Below, piece by piece: positions 1 to 11,514 of a stretch of 39,054 nucleotides of DNA. Below the pieces are notes generated by a model. The model did no database searches. It had not been told where the DNA came from and worked only from the letters and a program-made list of their open reading frames with translations. The translations under genes and the position numbers were made by a program. The first letter of the stretch is position 1; each line of letters opens with the position of its first letter. Source of the stretch: Chloroflexota bacterium (GTDB lineage Bacteria > Chloroflexota > UBA4733); the NCBI GenBank assembly GCA_023381555.1, contig JAMCRV010000013.1, positions 1 through 39,054 on the forward strand. The letters run 5' to 3'.

Positions 1-1987
<1,987 letters not shown>

Positions 1988-2004
1988 CTTAGTCCACTCT
2001 CCTA

Positions 2005-3144
2005 CTATGACTGACCGGAGCGCAACCAGACACGCTCCTTGACACTGGTGACGAACTCCTGAAAAACTTCATCGGCATCGTGCGGACCAGGAGACGCCTC
2101 CGGATGGTACTGAACGCTCCATATAGGGCGGTCGAGCAGCCGGAAACCCTCTAGGGTTCCATCGTTGAGGTTGATCTCCGTGGGTATCGCAAACGAGGGC
2201 AAGGACTCCGGTACGACAGCGTAGTTGTGGTTCTGAGACGTGATTCGAACGCGGCCTGCCTCGACGTCCTTGACTGGCTGATTCGCGCCGTGATGGCCAA
2301 ATTTGAGCTTGTAGATACGACCTCCCAGAGCAAGACCGATAAGCTGGTGCCCGAGACATATTCCCAGCGTGCAGCTACCACGCTCGATGAGCGCAGCAAC
2401 AGTCTGCGCTGCGTAGGGAAGGCCCTCGGGGTCTCCCGGTCCATTTGACAAGAGATACCCGTCTGGACCGAGGCTGTCAGCTACGCTCAGAGGCGTCTTA
2501 GCCGGAACGACCAGAACGTCACACCCGAGTGAGTGCAAGCGTCGCAGGATGTTCTGCTTGACTCCATAGTCATACACGACTACTCGTGGCCGGTAGACGC
2601 CGTTAGCCCCTGCAAGTCCCCACTCTATTCGAGACGGCTCCCGCCACTGGTGCGTGTCTGTACACGTGACTTCTACCGCCAGATCTCTGCCGGCAAGGCC
2701 GCTCCAGGCACGCGCTCTGTCGACCAGGTCACGAGGCTGCGCCTCTGGAAGGGTAGAAAGCGCGCCGCGCAGAGCACCGTGCGTTCGCAAGTGTAAAGTG
2801 AGTGCCCTAGTGTTGAGGCCGGTGATTCCTGGAACATTGCCCCGCTTCAGGTAGGCGTCAAGGGCTTCCTGACTCCGCCAGTTAGAGGCAACTGGGCTTA
2901 GCTCACGCACGATGAATCCGGCAACATACGGGCGGCGTGACTCCTCGTCTTCGAAATTGACTCCTGTATTGCCCACCTGAGTCGCCGTCATGACCACCAT
3001 CTGGCCGTGGTATGACGGATCAGTTAGGACTTCTTGGTACCCAGAGAGGGCGGTATTGAAAACGACCTCGCCGACAGTTTCAGTGACGGCTCCGAAGGCA
3101 TGTCCGGTCCAAATAGTGCCATCCTCCAGGGCGAGTATGGCCAT
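2005..3144 (-). CDS. carA: Carbamoyl-phosphate synthase small subunit (glutamine amidotransferase)
   Basis: [18 protein letters not shown]..., class I GATase nucleophile region [17 protein letters not shown], and [14 protein letters not shown]. Start taken at the internal Met (3144) rather than the ORF-track start at 3159. Confidence 0.96.
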   Translation of the reverse strand: MAILALEDGTIWTGHAFGAVTETVGEVVFNTALSGYQEVLTDPSYHGQMVVMTATQVGNTGVNFEDEESRRPYVAGFIVRELSPVASNWRSQEALDAYLKRGNVPGITGLNTRALTLHLRTHGALRGALSTLPEAQPRDLVDRARAWSGLAGRDLAVEVTCTDTHQWREPSRIEWGLAGANGVYRPRVVVYDYGVKQNILRRLHSLGCDVLVVPAKTPLSVADSLGPDGYLLSNGPGDPEGLPYAAQTVAALIERGSCTLGICLGHQLIGLALGGRIYKLKFGHHGANQPVKDVEAGRVRITSQNHNYAVVPESLPSFAIPTEINLNDGTLEGFRLLDRPIWSVQYHPEASPGPHDADEVFQEFVTSVKERVWLRSGQS

Positions 3145-3357
3145 CGAAGCTCCTCTCACGCAGCATCCGCTACCGTGTTGGCCTCAGAGTCTCGGTGAAA
3201 GCATCCTGGAGAGGCCTTCACACTATACCGCCTAGGCAGAGGAAGGCGCACAGACATCCACGACGCCAAGTCATTATCGCTGCAGATCGTCTACACTTCA
3301 TGATGCTCTATAGGAACGGGCGTTCTCGATGCCAGGCTAAGGGAAAGGAATGGGCTC

Positions 3358-3729
3358 GTGTCTGAAAACCTGGGATTTCTTGACCATGCAACGATTGCGG
3401 TCAACGAGCTCGAAGCATCGCGCCACTTCTACGGTGAGCTGCTAGGGCTCGTCGAGATCCCGCGGCGGTTCTACATTTCCGCTCCGGGGACCTGGTTTCT
3501 GGCTGGTGACAGGGAGATCCATCTGCTCGTCCGCCCTAACGATGACAAGCTGACAGGAAGCTATCACATCGCCTTTCGCTGCAACGATGTGGCAAAGAAG
3601 GTTTCTGACCTCGAAAGCGCGGGGGTGAAGATTAGCGGATATCCATCTGTGCGCACAGACGGTACCATTCAAGCCTATATCGAGGATCCCAGTGGAAACC
3701 GTATCGAGTTGCAGCAGCGTCCATCCTAG
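3358..3729 (+). CDS. VOC (glyoxalase/bleomycin-resistance fold) family protein
   Basis: GTG start; FLDHATIAVNELEASRHFYGELLGL ... YIEDPSGNRIELQQ is the typical VOC pattern. Confidence 0.88.
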   Translation: MSENLGFLDHATIAVNELEASRHFYGELLGLVEIPRRFYISAPGTWFLAGDREIHLLVRPNDDKLTGSYHIAFRCNDVAKKVSDLESAGVKISGYPSVRTDGTIQAYIEDPSGNRIELQQRPS

Positions 3730-4121
3730 CGGGCCGCTCCTTGCGTGAGGCGACGCGCGAACGGCGGCGCGATGACGCAGACAATGTTGAGGGTTTCGTG
3801 CCCTGTGCAAGTCTGGCCATGCGGCACATTACTAGGGATGTAGACGGCTATTCCAGGTTCGAGGTCGATACGTTCCTCACCCAGTGTCATGACACCACGC
3901 CCGTGACACACATAGTAGAGTTCTTCTTCAGGGTGCTGGTGAATCTTCACCGATTCACCAGGGTTTTGATAGACGACAGCGAGGGTGGCGTTCTCACAAC
4001 CACACGTCTGGGGATAGAGCACTCTCTTAACCAAGCCACCATTGTCTCGAAAATCGATACCGTCTTCGACCCTCCACACGTTCTTGAGAGATCGTTGACG
4101 AGACGGCGATTCTCTGGACAT
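3726..4121 (-). CDS. Cupin-domain protein
   Basis: HQHPEEELYYVCHGRGVMTLGEERIDLEPGIAVYIPSNVPHG matches the cupin double-motif pattern. Start chosen at internal Met MSRESPSRQR. Confidence 0.85.
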   Translation of the reverse strand: MSRESPSRQRSLKNVWRVEDGIDFRDNGGLVKRVLYPQTCGCENATLAVVYQNPGESVKIHQHPEEELYYVCHGRGVMTLGEERIDLEPGIAVYIPSNVPHGQTCTGHETLNIVCVIAPPFARRLTQGAAR

Positions 4122-4190
4122 AGAAGCCTCCTCACGGAACCGCGCACTCCGCTGACGAGACGCACCCGTCACGGACACGTGAGCGGAGCA

Positions 4191-4355
4191 TTACCCTTCC
4201 GAAGGCGCGGGGGCGGGTGCGGGAGATGAAGCCTGCTTCTCCGCAAGTTTCTGGTCGATATAGTCCCAGGCCATCAGGCCTGCCACTAGGAGAACGAGCA
4301 GAAGAACGAGGGACACGCACCCGATGAGGCTGGTCTTCAGCAACCCTTTGAGCAT
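4191..4355 (-). CDS. Small single-pass membrane protein
   Basis: MLKGLLKTSLIGCVSLVLLLVLLVAGLMAWDYIDQKLAEK plus a PAPAPA tail: one clear TM helix. No family recognised. Confidence 0.5.
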   Translation of the reverse strand: MLKGLLKTSLIGCVSLVLLLVLLVAGLMAWDYIDQKLAEKQASSPAPAPAPSEG

Positions 4356-4499
4356 CTCACACTCCCCTATACAACTCAACGACTTCACAGCCTACCCCCC
4401 TACTCGACTCCGTGCAAGTTTCCAGCGCAGAAGAGCTAAGAGTATCTATAAAACGCGTGAAGACGTGTAGCATGCAACATCGCGGTTCGCGTGTGAGAG

Positions 4500-4994
4500 G
4501 TGAGAGAGCAGAACTTGGAAGTGAAGTTCACCCCCTGGCGCATGGCATATATACTGGGCCCACGAGAAGCAGGGTGTATCTTTTGCGAAGCGGTGGCGCG
4601 CCTGGACGACGACAAGACCTTCATCCTCCACCGGGGAAAGACCTGCTTTGCCATTCTCAATCTCTATCCATACAACAACGGCCACCTCATGATCGTTCCG
4701 TACGAGCACACGGCGAACCTGGCGGACTTATCTCCAGACACTGCCGTAGAACTCTGGGACCTGACGCGTACCGCCGTCCGTGCCCTCGAACGGGGAATGC
4801 GCCCCAACGGACTCAACATCGGTATGAATCTGGGTCACGTGGCCGGAGCAGGCGTCGACGATCACCTCCACATGCACGTCGTTCCGAGATGGGAAGGCGA
4901 CACCAGCTTCATGGGGATCACTGGGAATACTCGACTCATCCCTCAAGATCTCTCGGAGACGTGGAGACTGCTTCGCAGTGTGTGGGCCGCCTAG
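4500..4994 (+). CDS. HIT-family hydrolase/Ap4A phosphorylase-like protein
   Basis: CIFCEAVARLDDDKTFILHRGKTCFAILNLYPYNNGHLMIVPYEH ... GAGVDDHLHMHVVPRW contains the HxHxH-type HIT motif (HLHMHVVPRW). Confidence 0.92.
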   Translation: MREQNLEVKFTPWRMAYILGPREAGCIFCEAVARLDDDKTFILHRGKTCFAILNLYPYNNGHLMIVPYEHTANLADLSPDTAVELWDLTRTAVRALERGMRPNGLNIGMNLGHVAGAGVDDHLHMHVVPRWEGDTSFMGITGNTRLIPQDLSETWRLLRSVWAA

Positions 4995-5037
4995 GGCTCA
5001 GACGATCGCGAGGCCGTCATTCTCAGAAGGTATGCTC

Positions 5038-5988
5038 ATGGGCCGAGAGGGCGTAGCTTCGAGGAGTCAACGGTTGACCAAGATGCCAGCCGCCCCCCGC
5101 CAAGGGGTTCCTCTGGGTGCCTTGCTAATCAGTCTTCGTCCCCAGCAGTGGACGAAGAACCTCGTGATATTCGCAGGTGCGTTCGGGTCAGGTCAGCTGT
5201 TTCACGCGGCGAGCCTCGCCCGGTCAACTGCAGGGTTCCTCACCTTCTGTCTGCTCTCTGGCGTTGTCTATCTGGTCAACGACGTTACTGACGTGCAGCG
5301 AGATCGCGAACACCCCCGTAAGCGCCACCGTCCCATCGCTTCGGGAACGCTCCCCATACCGTGGGCTGTTGTGGGAGCGGTAGTTCTCCTGTGCGGCGCG
5401 GTAATCGCTGCGGTTATATTGAGCACGACATTCTTGCTATTTTCACTTGCCTATATCGTGCTCATGTTCAGCTACTCTTTCTGGCTCAAGCGCGAAGTGC
5501 TCCTGGACGTCCTTGCGATTGCCGCCGGATTCGTGATCCGTGCCGCGGCAGGCGCCGCTGTCGTAGATGCGTCGCTGTCCCCCTGGCTACTCGTATGCGC
5601 TGCCCTCTTGGCGCTGTTCCTCGGATTCTCTAAGCGCCGCCACGAGCTTCTGTTGCTCGGCGAAGGTGCTACACGCTACCGTCAGGTCCTCCGCCACTAT
5701 TCTCCTGAGCTACTTGATGAGCTCATCGCCGTAGTGACCTCATCGACGATCGTCGCCTACTCACTCTACACGTTCTTTGGCGAGACCGTCCCGGCGAATC
5801 ATTCGATGATGCTCACGATTCCCTTTGTGCTCTATGCGGTCTTCCGCTACATGTTCCTAATTCATACGCCCGATGGCGGCGGCAACCCCGATGAACTCTT
5901 ACTCCAGGATCGACCGCTCTTGATTGCCATCCTGTTCTGGGCTATTACCGCAGTGTCCGCTCTGTACCTCTTACCGGGCGGACATTGA
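5038..5988 (+). CDS. UbiA-superfamily prenyltransferase, decaprenyl-phosphate phosphoribosyltransferase-like
   Basis: LRPQQWTKNLVIFAGAFGSG, NDVTDVQRDREHPRKRHRPIASG (NDxxDxxxD), LDVLAIAAGFVIRAAAGA, GFSKRRHELLLL; multiple TM helices. Confidence 0.85.
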   Translation: MGREGVASRSQRLTKMPAAPRQGVPLGALLISLRPQQWTKNLVIFAGAFGSGQLFHAASLARSTAGFLTFCLLSGVVYLVNDVTDVQRDREHPRKRHRPIASGTLPIPWAVVGAVVLLCGAVIAAVILSTTFLLFSLAYIVLMFSYSFWLKREVLLDVLAIAAGFVIRAAAGAAVVDASLSPWLLVCAALLALFLGFSKRRHELLLLGEGATRYRQVLRHYSPELLDELIAVVTSSTIVAYSLYTFFGETVPANHSMMLTIPFVLYAVFRYMFLIHTPDGGGNPDELLLQDRPLLIAILFWAITAVSALYLLPGGH

Positions 5989-6026
5989 GTGCTACGATAG
6001 GTCTTCGATTCCAGTAGTTCGCAGAT

Positions 6027-6977
6027 ATGATCTCTAGTCAGGACGCTGAAGACTTGAGAACGGTTCTTCTCGAGCCACTCGGACGTCAGGTGGGATCGGT
6101 GGGTTGGGGATTGGGGAGACTCCTCGGTAGATCAGCAAGACATCTTGATGATCTCCTGCCAATCCTCCACACGGCGATTGATCTCGGCATCAACTTCTGG
6201 GAAGTATCCCCCCGCTACGGGCAAGGGCTAGCCGAGCAGGTTGTTGGGGCGCTAATCAAGAAGCCAGGCCAGGAAGTCGTCCTCCTTTCCCACCTCAACG
6301 ATACCGACGGTGGCTTCGAAGGTGGGTTCGATGCCACTCTCTACTGTGTCGATGGAACGCTGCAGCGACTTGGCTGGGATCACCTTCCACTTCTCCACCT
6401 CGTCGTCCGCGATGACCCGCCACTCGATCGGCTTCTCCACCATAGAGGTGCATTGGGAGCGCTATCCCGGCTACGCTCCGAGGGAATCGTGGAGCACATC
6501 GGAGTAAGTGGCGCAGACGCTCTGCTCCTTCGCAGAGCGCTCGCAACCGGAGAGTTCGAAGCAGTGCTGAGCTTCGGACACACGCATCTACTCGATGACT
6601 CGGCGCTCGATCCGCTCTTTGCACAGGCAAAGAGGGCGCACATCCTCACCATCAACGGCGCACCTTTTGCTGGAGGCCGGCTCACACCGTCAGGAATTGA
6701 TGAGATCATCGATGCTCCCGACACTCCCGAGGACGTCTTGGAACGTGTAGATGAGCTCTTGGCGCTGTTGGATCAGCATGGACTCAACATTGAAGAGGCC
6801 GCGCTTGGATTCTCAACTAGCCAAGCGCTCGTCGATGTCACGCTTGTCGGAGCGAGCACGGCCAATGAACTCGAGCAGTGCCGGCTTATCCTGGAACGGG
6901 ACCCGACAGCACTCTTAGCTTTCGTGACGGAATGGACCCAGAGGTTGCATTCCACTCCCGAAAGCACCAGCGATTAG
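6027..6977 (+). CDS. Aldo/keto reductase-like TIM-barrel protein, possibly catalytically degenerate
   Basis: AIDLGINFWEVSPRYGQGLAEQVVGALI aligns with AKR 'GIRYFDTAPLYGxGLSERxLG'. Also RLRSEGIVEHIGVSG and GAPFAGGRLTP. Confidence 0.75.
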   Translation: MISSQDAEDLRTVLLEPLGRQVGSVGWGLGRLLGRSARHLDDLLPILHTAIDLGINFWEVSPRYGQGLAEQVVGALIKKPGQEVVLLSHLNDTDGGFEGGFDATLYCVDGTLQRLGWDHLPLLHLVVRDDPPLDRLLHHRGALGALSRLRSEGIVEHIGVSGADALLLRRALATGEFEAVLSFGHTHLLDDSALDPLFAQAKRAHILTINGAPFAGGRLTPSGIDEIIDAPDTPEDVLERVDELLALLDQHGLNIEEAALGFSTSQALVDVTLVGASTANELEQCRLILERDPTALLAFVTEWTQRLHSTPESTSD

Positions 6978-6991
6978 AGAGGTCGAGTAGC

Positions 6992-7486
6992 ATGCGCCAA
7001 GCGTTTGCGGTCTATCCCGGAACATTCGATCCGGTGACCAATGGACATCTCGATATACTCGTACGTGCTCGCCGCCTCTTCGGGAGCATCGTGGTAGGTA
7101 TCGGGCGCAACCCAGGGAAGAAGCCAGTGTTCTCCATCGACCAACGTGTCATAATGCTACAAGAAGCCCTGGATCAGGTGGATATCGACAAGGTCGACAT
7201 CGTTCCATTTGACGGTCTGACGGCCGACTTTGCCCGTGAGATCGGCGCGCGGGCCATCGTTCGCGCCTTACGATCGATGACCGACTTCGAGTCAGAATTC
7301 GCATTGGACATCGCCAACGCGCGCTTAGCGCCAGAACTCGAGACAGTTCTGCTCATTGCTCGCCCCGAATACACTCATTTGAGCTCCACTCTGGTACGCG
7401 AGGCCGCTGAGCAGGGTCGGCGTATCATTCCCGGTTCAGTTCCACCGTGTGTAGAGCACCACCTGCGCGAACACTATGGCTTTTGA
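6992..7486 (+). CDS. coaD: Phosphopantetheine adenylyltransferase
   Basis: MRQAFAVYPGTFDPVTNGHLDILVRARRLF ... FARE IGARAIVRALRSMTDFESEFALDIANARL ... PEYTHLSSTLVREAAEQG is diagnostic of CoaD. Confidence 0.97.
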   Translation: MRQAFAVYPGTFDPVTNGHLDILVRARRLFGSIVVGIGRNPGKKPVFSIDQRVIMLQEALDQVDIDKVDIVPFDGLTADFAREIGARAIVRALRSMTDFESEFALDIANARLAPELETVLLIARPEYTHLSSTLVREAAEQGRRIIPGSVPPCVEHHLREHYGF

Positions 7487-7573
7487 CGCATCCAGGTACA
7501 AAGTATGCAGTCGGGTGTCTGGAGCCACGGACATACCCCATTGAGAGGCAACCTGTAAGGAAGGAGAGCAGTA

Positions 7574-7981
7574 GTGCCATCAAGCTTTCACGCTATCACG
7601 AACCCCGAGCATCATCACGTTGCGTTAAGGGTGAGGGACATGAGTCGCATGATGCACTTCTACGGTGAGGTGCTCGGGTTGCCCTACATTCGTCGCCTCG
7701 GAAATACAGATGCTCCCCGTGTTGTGTGGTATCAGGCCGTCCAGCTGGTGCAAGCCGATGGCAGCGAGCGGGTGAGCGGGACCACTATGGATCATCTCGC
7801 AGTCTCGGTGCTCAACATCGAGGAACTTGCCGAGCGGCTTATCGCAGCGGGTGTCACGCTGGAATCTCCGATCGCGCACCAGGATGTCTCGGAGATAGGT
7901 CTCCACCTCGACAACGTGTTCTTTCGTGACCCCGAAGGCAATCGAGTGGAGCTCGTCCAGTGGGTCCCACTAGCGCGATGA
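7574..7981 (+). CDS. VOC-family protein (second copy, divergent from the first)
   Basis: EHHHVALRVRDMSRMMHFYGEVLGL ... TMDHLAVSV ... FFRDPEGNRVELVQW; GTG start with upstream aaggaaggagag RBS. Confidence 0.88.
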   Translation: MPSSFHAITNPEHHHVALRVRDMSRMMHFYGEVLGLPYIRRLGNTDAPRVVWYQAVQLVQADGSERVSGTTMDHLAVSVLNIEELAERLIAAGVTLESPIAHQDVSEIGLHLDNVFFRDPEGNRVELVQWVPLAR

Positions 7982-8556
7982 AGTCCAGCGCACCACAATG
8001 CTTCGATGGCCTCACCGCAGAGAAGGTGGTCCTCATCGTCGTTGACGTTCAGGATCGTCTCATGCCAGTGATTCACGCCGCCAGTGAGGTCATCGCAGGA
8101 TGTCGTCGAGCGATCCGTGGCTGCGGTGTTCTCCAGATTCCCATTGTACTGACCGAGCAGTATCCGGTCGGGCTCGGCCATACGGTCGAACCCGTGCGTG
8201 AGGTGCTGGGCGATATCTCTCCTATCGAGAAGCTCGACTTCGGATGTTTCACTTGCGACGACTTTCGAGACCAGCTTGAAGAGCTCAATCGACCTGTTGT
8301 GGCGATCTGTGGCGTTGAAGCGCACATCTGTGTCTATCAGACGGCCCTGCAAGCACAGCTGCTGGGCTACCAGGTGCTACTCCTCGAAGATGCTATTGGT
8401 GCGAGAACGCGCTCAGCTCGCGAAGTGGGATTGAGAGCTGCCTATGTCGACGGAGCGCGCCCATCGCACAGCGAGATGCTCTTGTATCAGCTTCAAGCCA
8501 GAGCTGGCACACGAGAATTCAGAGATCTCCTGAAGATTGTCAAAGAAGAGCAGTAG
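7978..8556 (+). CDS. Isochorismatase-like cysteine hydrolase
   Basis: VVLIVVDVQDRLMPVI ... EKLDFGCFTCDDF ... VAICGVEAHICVYQTALQAQLLGYQV retains the catalytic Cys context. Confidence 0.88.
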   Translation: MKSSAPQCFDGLTAEKVVLIVVDVQDRLMPVIHAASEVIAGCRRAIRGCGVLQIPIVLTEQYPVGLGHTVEPVREVLGDISPIEKLDFGCFTCDDFRDQLEELNRPVVAICGVEAHICVYQTALQAQLLGYQVLLLEDAIGARTRSAREVGLRAAYVDGARPSHSEMLLYQLQARAGTREFRDLLKIVKEEQ

Positions 8557-8580
8557 TACAGCGAAGCGCCGCCCCACACG

Positions 8581-9732
8581 TCAGTACAGCCGGTACGGCT
8601 TGACCAGCGGTCCGGCGATTGGCGCAATATAGCCCATGAACGCATCCGCTACGTCGTAGCGATCGCGTACGATGAAGTGATCATCGAGAGCCCGGGTTAC
8701 GTTGGCGATAGTATCGAGCGGCTGCAATCCGTAGTTGATGCTGTACGGTGCGGAAGATCGGCGCTGGAGCGTGACCATATACCCCGACTTGCCTGCCTGG
8801 GCGGCCGTCACGGCCTCTCGCCCCGCCTGGCGGGCCTCCGCAACGTCGATCGATGAGCGCGCGAATGATGCTGCTCGCTGAATGTACCCGAGAATGTCAC
8901 TGTTTGGGGTGCTAGAGAGCCCTAGGCGCTGTTGTGTGAACTCTGCCAGATGCCGTCCGATGCCACCCAGACGCACGTGTCCAAAGGCATCCACGATGCC
9001 CAGGTTCGCGCTCCCCTCAGGAAGCTCGAAGCCCTCGGCGACTGCCACGATGCAGTGGCCAAACAACTTCAGAGCGTGATCGACTCCTGAGATGAAGCGA
9101 TCCTCATCCCAATCATGTTCCGGGAGCATGATGAGATGAGGTGCTGCACCATCTTCGTCACGTGCCAGCCGGCTCGCCGCGGCGAGCCAGCCGGCGTGAC
9201 GGCCCATGATCTCCAGAAAGTAGACGCGCCGCATCGCCCGCGCATCCAAGCCTACGTCGCGAACGACCATGGCGACGTATCTTGCTGCACTGGGATATCC
9301 AGGGCAGTGGTCGGTAAACGGAAGATCATTGTCGATCGTCTTAGGCACCCCGAGAACTTGAAGCGGTAAGCCTCGCTGGACGGCTACTCGGGCGAGTTGA
9401 TCAGCAGTGTCCATGCTGTCATTACCACCAATGTAAATGAAGGTCTTGATCCCTCGCTCCTGGAAGGCGTAGACGATGCGATCGTATTCCGCCGGCTGGA
9501 CTTTGTAACGAATACTTCCCAAAGCCGCTGAAGCGGTATCAGCTAGTGCATCGGTGTCGACATTCGTGAGATCGATGACATCGTCGTTGAGCGCTCCTTG
9601 AATCCCGTAACGAAGTCCTAAGACCTGGCTACCAGCAGCACGCGCGGTCTCAATCACGCCCGCGAGGCTGGCATTGATGACGGCAGTGGGGCCACCAGAC
9701 TGCCCAACCGCAACGGTACCCAGATCAGACAT
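8581..9732 (-). CDS. 6-phosphofructokinase, probably PPi-dependent type
   Basis: MSDLGTVAVGQSGGPTAVINASLAGV; GGNDSMDTA and GVPKTIDNDLP; EIMGRHAGWLAAA. Start at internal Met after an ORF-track extension. Confidence 0.92.
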   Translation of the reverse strand: MSDLGTVAVGQSGGPTAVINASLAGVIETARAAGSQVLGLRYGIQGALNDDVIDLTNVDTDALADTASAALGSIRYKVQPAEYDRIVYAFQERGIKTFIYIGGNDSMDTADQLARVAVQRGLPLQVLGVPKTIDNDLPFTDHCPGYPSAARYVAMVVRDVGLDARAMRRVYFLEIMGRHAGWLAAASRLARDEDGAAPHLIMLPEHDWDEDRFISGVDHALKLFGHCIVAVAEGFELPEGSANLGIVDAFGHVRLGGIGRHLAEFTQQRLGLSSTPNSDILGYIQRAASFARSSIDVAEARQAGREAVTAAQAGKSGYMVTLQRRSSAPYSINYGLQPLDTIANVTRALDDHFIVRDRYDVADAFMGYIAPIAGPLVKPYRLY

Positions 9733-9805
9733 GCTCGCCTCCTTGGTCTTATTGTTATCACAACAATAGCGCACACAGGGCGAGCGGTCCAGCCGTAAAC
9801 TGTCA

Positions 9806-10591
9806 CTACACGAGCTGCACAAGCCGTCCGTCTTGGATCTCGTAGGTGATGTGGGCTATCTCGTTGATGGTCGGATCGTGTGTCGCGACTATCACGGTGA
9901 CTCCGTGATCAACGACGATCTTGCGAAAGAGGCGTAAGATCTGGAGTCCGGTCACACTGTCAAGCTCGCCGGTCGGCTCGTCAGCCAAGATGATCAGTGG
10001 ATTGTTGGCAAGCGCACGAGCGATGGCAACACGCTGCTGCTGTCCACCGGAGAGCTCAAATGGACGGTGGTCGAGGCGGTGTCCTAAGCCAATGAGCTCC
10101 AATAGGTCGCGGCTCCTCCGATCACGGACAGCCGCCGGTAAACCAGCGATGCGCATGGCCAGATCGACGTTTTCTCGAGCCGAGAGCACCGGAAAGAGCG
10201 CATAAGACTGGAAGACAAAGGACATTTTCGATCGGCGTAGCAGAGTCGCTTCCCGATCAGTGAGTGAGCTGATGGTCTGTCCTTCGATACGGACTGATCC
10301 GGCCGTGGGTCGATCCAAGCCGCCGATGATGTTGAGCAACGTGGTCTTGCCAGAGCCTGATCGCCCACGTAGTGCGACCATTTGTCCGGCTTCAACACTC
10401 AGGGTGATCCCTGTGAGCGCTGGCACGTCATTCCCGTGAAACCGATAGATGCGTGTCACATCACGCACGTCAATGATGGGACCGTCATACGTGCTTCGCT
10501 CCAGCGGTGCCAGGATGTCTGCAATGTCTGTCGGAACCGACTGTGTCCGTGTTCCACTACGTCGCAGCTGAGGCAATCGCAGCCGGATCAC
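9806..10591 (-). CDS. ABC transporter ATP-binding protein (LolD/MacB type)
   Basis: Walker [13 protein letters not shown], signature [15 protein letters not shown], Walker [15 protein letters not shown]. Confidence 0.93.
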   Translation of the reverse strand: MIRLRLPQLRRSGTRTQSVPTDIADILAPLERSTYDGPIIDVRDVTRIYRFHGNDVPALTGITLSVEAGQMVALRGRSGSGKTTLLNIIGGLDRPTAGSVRIEGQTISSLTDREATLLRRSKMSFVFQSYALFPVLSARENVDLAMRIAGLPAAVRDRRSRDLLELIGLGHRLDHRPFELSGGQQQRVAIARALANNPLIILADEPTGELDSVTGLQILRLFRKIVVDHGVTVIVATHDPTINEIAHITYEIQDGRLVQLV

Positions 10592-11514
10592 TGAGGCCTC
10601 CGTTGTGGAGTCTTTCCACCTTCGTCGACGGGGCGGATCTCGATCTTGCCGTCAGTGACTTCGAGCTGAACCTTCCGGTGAATGTCGAGGCGCTCCATCA
10701 TCTCCCTTGGAAGCTGTAGTCGCCCCGCATTGTCAAGGACGACGAATTCCTCGTGTGTGCTCCCAAAGTCTAGTGGATCGTCAAGGTTGACGTCAGTGCG
10801 CCGGAGACTCTCTGTGCTCGTCTTGCCATCACGAATGGAAACCACCCGATCAACGCGCGACGTCACCGTCCGATCGTGAGTAACGATCATCACAGTAGTG
10901 GCATAGCTCTGAACCAGGCGGCGAAAGATCTCGAAGATGAGATGTGCCGCCGCCGTATCGACGGACCCAGTCGGCTCGTCCGCGAGGAGTAGGGGAGGGT
11001 TGTTGGCGAGCGCCACGGCGATGGCAACACGCTGCTGCTGACCTCCAGACATCTGCAAGGGCAGATGGTGCATCCTGTCCGCCAGTCCTACCTGCTCCAG
11101 GAGTTCTTGAGCCCAAGCACGGCGCTTCCGCGGTGACGCACCGTAAATGATCATCGGCACCTCGACGTTCTGTAATGCCGTCAGGTAGGGAATGAGATTC
11201 CGGGATGTCTGTTGCCACACAAAGCCGACAACCTCCCGCTTGTAGCGTACGAGAGTCCGCTCAGGAATCTTGAGGAGGTTGTAACCGGCGACCATCGCGC
11301 TTCCCGCAGATGGCCGATCAAGTCCACCAAGCACGTTCAGCAGGGTCGTCTTGCCCGAACCGGAGTTGCCGACAATGGCCATGAGCTCTCCTCGCTGGAC
11401 GGTCAGATCGAGCCCCTGCAAGGCCATGGCTTCGAGATCTTGCACCTTGTAGATCTTGACCAGGTTTTCGCACGTCACCAAAGGTTCATCGTTGGCGAGA
11501 TCGAGCCTGCTCAC
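10588..11514 (-). CDS. ABC transporter ATP-binding protein with AbrB/SpoVT-like C-terminal segment
   Basis: Walker [13 protein letters not shown], signature [15 protein letters not shown], Walker B LLLADEPTGSVDT. C-terminus EEFVVLDNAGRLQLPREMMERLDIHRKVQLEVTDGKIEIRP resembles an AbrB swapped-hairpin domain. 4-nt overlaps with both neighbouring genes. Confidence 0.92.
   Translation of the reverse strand: MSRLDLANDEPLVTCENLVKIYKVQDLEAMALQGLDLTVQRGELMAIVGNSGSGKTTLLNVLGGLDRPSAGSAMVAGYNLLKIPERTLVRYKREVVGFVWQQTSRNLIPYLTALQNVEVPMIIYGASPRKRRAWAQELLEQVGLADRMHHLPLQMSGGQQQRVAIAVALANNPPLLLADEPTGSVDTAAAHLIFEIFRRLVQSYATTVMIVTHDRTVTSRVDRVVSIRDGKTSTESLRRTDVNLDDPLDFGSTHEEFVVLDNAGRLQLPREMMERLDIHRKVQLEVTDGKIEIRPVDEGGKTPQRRPQ

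Noticed and set aside
3222-3237. TATAGT -10-like box and GCCTAGGC palindrome upstream of carA
   Set aside because: No credible -35 partner. The 8-bp palindrome alone is not significant, and there is no PyrR-type attenuator structure visible.
3741-4229. 162-aa plus-strand ORF
   Set aside because: Antisense to the cupin gene, which has a clear motif.
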